Of a stretch of 5,462 bases of DNA, positions 4,186 through 5,462 are shown in pieces. Location: NCBI GenBank assembly GCA_030672805.1, contig DAOVFR010000183.1, positions 1-5,462 of the forward strand, read 5' to 3'. Below the pieces are notes generated by a model, which ran no database searches, was not told the DNA's origin, and saw only the letters and a program-made list of their open reading frames with translations. Within the stretch, counting starts at the first letter, position 1. Each line of letters starts with the position of its first letter. The DNA comes from Candidatus Krumholzibacteriota bacterium (lineage in GTDB: Bacteria > Krumholzibacteriota > Krumholzibacteriia > Krumholzibacteriales > Krumholzibacteriaceae). A program made the translations under genes and the position numbers.

Positions 4186-5462
4186 ATGATCAGGAAGTTT
4201 CAGGACATATTCGGCATCCCGGAGCTCAAGCGGCGTATCCTCTTCACGATCGGGCTGCTCATCGTTTACAGGATCGGCGGCCACATTACAGCGCCCGGGG
4301 TGAACCCTATTGCACTGAAAGCGTTTTTCGAGACGCAGCGGGGAACGATATTTGCCCTGTTCGACCTCTTTGCGGGTGGGAACCTGAGCCGCGCGACTAT
4401 TTTCGCCCTCGGGATCATGCCCTACATCAGCACGTCGATCATTATCCAGCTGCTCCAGGCCGTGATCCCCTACTTCGAGAAACTGGCCAAGGAGGGTGAG
4501 GAAGGCCGCAAGAAGATCACGCAGTACACAAGGTATGGAACCGTCGGGCTCGCCGCGGTGCAATCGATCGGGATCGCGCTGTTTCTCGAGAGTCTCGCTC
4601 CCGAGGGCGTTCCGGTCGTCATCATGAGTAGTCTTCCATTCAAGCTGCTCACCATGGTAACGATGACCGCGGGGACCATCTTCGTGATGTGGCTCGGCGA
4701 GCAGATATCCGAGCGCGGCATCGGGAACGGCATCTCGCTCATTATCATGATCGGGATCATCGCGCGTTACCCGAACGATTTCCTCCAGACATGGCGGGCG
4801 CTCAGTCTGGGACAGCTTACGCCGTTCCGTTCGGTTCTGCTGATCGTTATCATGGTCGGCGTCATCGCCGGCGTGATCCTGATCACGCAGGGCCAGCGCC
4901 GCATTCCCGTTCAGTACGCAAAGCGTATCGTCGGGCGGAAAATCTACGGGGGCCGCCAGCAGTACATTCCGCTTCGCGTGAACACTGCCGGCGTTATTCC
5001 CATTATCTTCGCGCAGTCGATCATGATGTTTCCCAGCACGATCGCGGCGCTTCCATTCTTGAAGAACAGCGTCGTGATGGATTACATACAAACGATCCTA
5101 TCGCCGTCGGGGTGGATTTACACTACCCTGTATGCTATCATCATTATATTCTTCGCGTATTTCTACACCGCCATCATCCTGAACCCCGTCGATCTGGCGG
5201 AGAACATGCAGAAGTACGGCGGGTTCATTCCGGGTATCAGGCCCGGGAAAAGAACGAGCGATTACATAGACAGGGTACTCACACGGGTGACGCTCCCCGG
5301 AGCGATCTTCCTTGCGTTTATCGCGATCCTGCCTGACATCATGATCCGTAAGGGCGGGCTTCCATTCCGTTTCGGCGGCACGGGACTGCTGATCGTTGTC
5401 GGCGTGATGCTCGATACCCTCCAGCAGATCGAGACGCACCTGCTGATGAGGCATTACGACGG
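4186..5462 (+). CDS. secY: Protein translocase subunit SecY, 3' end beyond window
   Basis: This encodes SecY, the channel subunit of the SecYEG translocon in the inner membrane, through which SecA or the ribosome drives unfolded proteins. The frame is open from ATG 4186 to the edge: 425 codons seen of a usual ~430-440, so only the end is missing. Visible are the cytoplasmic start IRKFQDIFGIPELKRR, TM1 (~18-36), the plug and TM2 (FDLFAGGNLSRATIFALGIM and PYISTSIII, ~59-87), GEQISERGIGNGISLI (~171-186), the cytoplasmic C5 loop (QRRIPVQYAKR from 237) and the C6 loop GIRPGKRTSDYID (from 350), where ribosome and SecA bind. The final visible helix ends at HLLMRHYD, just before the short C-terminal tail. 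It starts 14 nt after rplO with only a weak GGGTG (4171-4175) as ribosome-binding site, suggesting translational coupling. No missing key residue was seen. Confidence 0.97.
   Translation, partial: MIRKFQDIFGIPELKRRILFTIGLLIVYRIGGHITAPGVNPIALKAFFETQRGTIFALFDLFAGGNLSRATIFALGIMPYISTSIIIQLLQAVIPYFEKLAKEGEEGRKKITQYTRYGTVGLAAVQSIGIALFLESLAPEGVPVVIMSSLPFKLLTMVTMTAGTIFVMWLGEQISERGIGNGISLIIMIGIIARYPNDFLQTWRALSLGQLTPFRSVLLIVIMVGVIAGVILITQGQRRIPVQYAKRIVGRKIYGGRQQYIPLRVNTAGVIPIIFAQSIMMFPSTIAALPFLKNSVVMDYIQTILSPSGWIYTTLYAIIIIFFAYFYTAIILNPVDLAENMQKYGGFIPGIRPGKRTSDYIDRVLTRVTLPGAIFLAFIAILPDIMIRKGGLPFRFGGTGLLIVVGVMLDTLQQIETHLLMRHYD

Noticed and set aside
4168..5091. A 307-codon open frame on the minus strand over secY
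   Set aside because: It is very rich in Asp, Arg, His and Glu with no domain, and lies antisense to a fully conserved secY. It is a shadow of GC-rich codon use.

Overview
This is a bacterial ribosomal-protein cluster of the spc type, with all intact genes on the + strand: (rplX 3' end)-rplE-rpsN-rpsH-rplF-rplR-rpsE-rpmD-rplO-secY. The products are L24 (fragment), L5, S14, S8, L6, L18, S5, L30, L15 and the SecY translocon subunit, which runs off the right edge. The order is the classic bacterial one. S14 is the short zinc-binding type (61 aa, two CxxC pairs). DNA is GC-rich and starts are mixed: ATG for most genes, GTG for rpsN and rplR, TTG for rpsE. The protein sequences look bacterial, but I cannot place the organism below that level. 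A deltaproteobacterial, FCB-group or candidate-phylum source is only an impression.

Left edge (1-220): only the last ~30 codons of rplX are present. Upstream of about position 122-131 no forward frame resembles L24. Instead the minus strand of 1-120 reads as the start of a ParB/Spo0J-like N-terminal domain, running off the left edge. The two coding signals meet head-on at a sharp junction. This is either a real rearrangement that cut rplX or an assembly chimera, and it is the oddest thing in the window.

Middle (221-4185): nine gaps separate the genes. All five gaps of 57 nt or more (before rplE, rplF, rplR, rpsE and rpmD) contain a possible RNA hairpin. The best is a 13-bp stem with a 4-nt loop at 2586-2617, just upstream of the TTG start of rpsE. 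None has a U-tract, so they do not look like intrinsic terminators. They could be processing or translational-control elements within one polycistronic mRNA. L18, S5, L30 and L15, encoded consecutively, carry low-complexity Gly/Ala/Pro/Glu/Lys-rich additions: an insert of about 15 aa in L18, and tails of about 30 aa in S5, about 47 aa in L30 and a short one in L15. The L30 tail nearly doubles that protein.

Right edge (4186-5462): secY, 425 codons seen, missing probably only its last residues. The genes work together as parts of the 30S and 50S subunits, with SecY supplying the membrane channel that the ribosome and SecA dock on. Apart from the left junction I see no mobile element, CRISPR array, tRNA or rRNA, and no gene that points to a new defence or metabolic system.
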